Shown: one piece after another, positions 63,081 to 64,000 of the stretch | Numbering within the stretch: the first letter of the stretch is position 1 | How the letters are laid out: every line of letters begins with the position of its first letter | NCBI GenBank assembly: GCA_934502905.1 | Contig: CAKSVK010000001.1 | Location: 1-64,000, forward strand | Direction of reading: 5' to 3' | DNA from: an uncultured Chitinophagaceae bacterium | GTDB taxonomy: Bacteria > Bacteroidota > Bacteroidia > Chitinophagales > Chitinophagaceae | DNA length: 64,000 nt | Notes under the pieces: model-generated | Seen by the model: only the letters and a program-made list of their open reading frames with translations | Told to the model about the DNA's origin: nothing | Database searches by the model: none | Made by a program: the position numbers and the translations under genes

Positions 63081-64000
63081 TTATTTTTTCTTCAGGTATA
63101 ACACAGCATCCATGCTGGTGGGTGCTTCTATTACATTGAAGTAACCGCCTTTGATGGTTGCCGGCGCTTTCACCGTTCTGTTGATAGACGGAATGAACCA
63201 TTCTATTTCCAACTCGCCTTCTACATCCGAAAGGTCGATGGTGGCCGTGATGGTAAAATGCGGGTAGTATACAATATATTCCTTTCCGGGGTTTGCCAGG
63301 CAAAACCGGGTAGTGGTCATATCTGCACGGGGTTTCATATTTTTGAGATCTACCCTTTTTGCCAGGTTATTGATATAGCCCATATTGTCCCTCAATGCGG
63401 CATAGTCCGGGAAGTCCCTGTCGAGCCGGATGATCTCGCCGGTGACGAAGGCCCAGTCCATTTCCTGCGTGGTCATTTTTCCCGGAATGGGTTTCCACGA
63501 ATCCATGAAGATCGGGTTCAACCCGCGCATAAAGCTTTTCCATGCCCATACATAATGCCCACCGTAACCCCACAGATGGTCTGTATCAATGATGCAGACT
63601 TTATCGGATTTATTAAGCGGGGGATCGCTGGCATAATTATCAACAACAGATGAACCGGGGACTGCCCATGCCTGTGGCTCCCATCCGGGGGAAACGTAAT
63701 CCGCAGGACTGTCCCATAGCAGCTTGTTCAGCATAGGCGGCCCGATCCTGCTGCCGAGTCCCACCATGTGCTGCTTCGGCATTTTTTTCTCCACCTCTTT
63801 AATATAGTTAATGATGTGATAACACCATTCCGTAGTGCCGCCTTCATTGATGATCTCGTACAGCACATTATCCAGATCGTTTACCGTTTCAATCACTTTT
63901 TTCACGTAGGCTTCCTGCCTTGCCAGCGCTTCCTTGTTTTCCAGGCTGTGCAGGGTAGGCGCCCCGTCCCGGTCTATACCTTTGTCTTTTACATCCACCC
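63081..64000 (-). CDS. TIM-barrel glycoside hydrolase with C-terminal collagen-binding-like domain (partial)
   Basis: Only the C-terminal 306 residues are in the window; the start lies beyond base 64000. LDNVLYEIINEGG has a Glu in the place of the acid/base of a clan GH-A barrel, and VCIIDTDHLWGYGGHY follows. The last about 75 residues (EYIVYYPHFTITATIDLSD) resemble the putative collagen-binding-like domain found after DUF4038-type hydrolases. It is upstream of GH31 by 35 bases and probably co-transcribed. The family cannot be settled without the start; GH5-like and DUF4038-like enzymes are both possible. Confidence 0.75.
   Translation of the reverse strand, partial: VDVKDKGIDRDGAPTLHSLENKEALARQEAYVKKVIETVNDLDNVLYEIINEGGTTEWCYHIINYIKEVEKKMPKQHMVGLGSRIGPPMLNKLLWDSPADYVSPGWEPQAWAVPGSSVVDNYASDPPLNKSDKVCIIDTDHLWGYGGHYVWAWKSFMRGLNPIFMDSWKPIPGKMTTQEMDWAFVTGEIIRLDRDFPDYAALRDNMGYINNLAKRVDLKNMKPRADMTTTRFCLANPGKEYIVYYPHFTITATIDLSDVEGELEIEWFIPSINRTVKAPATIKGGYFNVIEAPTSMDAVLYLKKK

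Overview
The window looks like chromosome of a Bacteroidota bacterium, most likely of the Chitinophagaceae/Sphingobacteriia side. Evidence: a SusD-type tail, a CarboxypepD_reg-like TonB-dependent outer-membrane receptor, a GldA-type ABC ATPase, a TMEM260-like DUF2723 protein, many Cys-anchored lipoproteins, and promoters of the TTTG-N19..23-TAnnTTTG type that is typical of this phylum. I see no rRNA, tRNA, CRISPR array, transposase, integrase or phage gene. Most of the window is housekeeping and metabolic chromosome.

Layout. 0-0.7 kb: end of a SusD lipoprotein. 0.8-3.8 kb: TonB, succinyl-CoA synthetase beta subunit, and a Cu/Zn superoxide dismutase lipoprotein. 3.9-7.7 kb: a 2-methylcitrate (propionate) operon prpB-prpC-prpD on the minus strand, in which prpD carries an in-frame TGA. 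7.9-8.05 kb: a 38-residue lipoprotein gene with its own terminator. 8.4-15.8 kb: exonuclease, polyprenol-phosphate sugar transferase, S9 peptidase, rpiA, FAD oxidoreductase, universal stress protein. 16-26.7 kb: pyrD, a thiolase, a HAD phosphatase, a large haem-binding lipoprotein, and acs divergent from an MFS carrier plus a small membrane protein. 26.9-32.9 kb: gldA-like gene, outer-membrane receptor, thyA-folA, a methyltransferase. 33-38.7 kb: Rdx protein, ABC-F protein, DUF2723 membrane protein. 39-46.6 kb: two unknown proteins, a possible small RNA, ddl, a PASTA protein, a rhodanese and a CapD/FlaA1-like sugar epimerase. 46.9-54.3 kb: quinone-oxidoreductase-like enzyme and a complete RND efflux operon. 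54.7-64 kb: a minus-strand carbohydrate locus (VCBS/ASPIC protein, DUF4038 hydrolase, GH31, and a TIM-barrel hydrolase cut by the window edge).

Working together: prpBCD, acs, the MFS carrier and the thiolase suggest handling of short-chain acyl compounds. thyA and folA make dTMP. ddl and the CapD-like epimerase serve the envelope. The final four genes look like an accessory part of a polysaccharide utilisation locus.

The most unusual material is non-coding. A family of short hairpins with changing stems but a constant tip (GTG, a four-base loop usually RRGA on one strand, CAC) recurs in five intergenic regions between 26.7 and 60.5 kb. Downstream of the GH31 gene lies a roughly 210-bp tandem array in which each unit carries a decayed copy of that gene's last codons plus one such hairpin.
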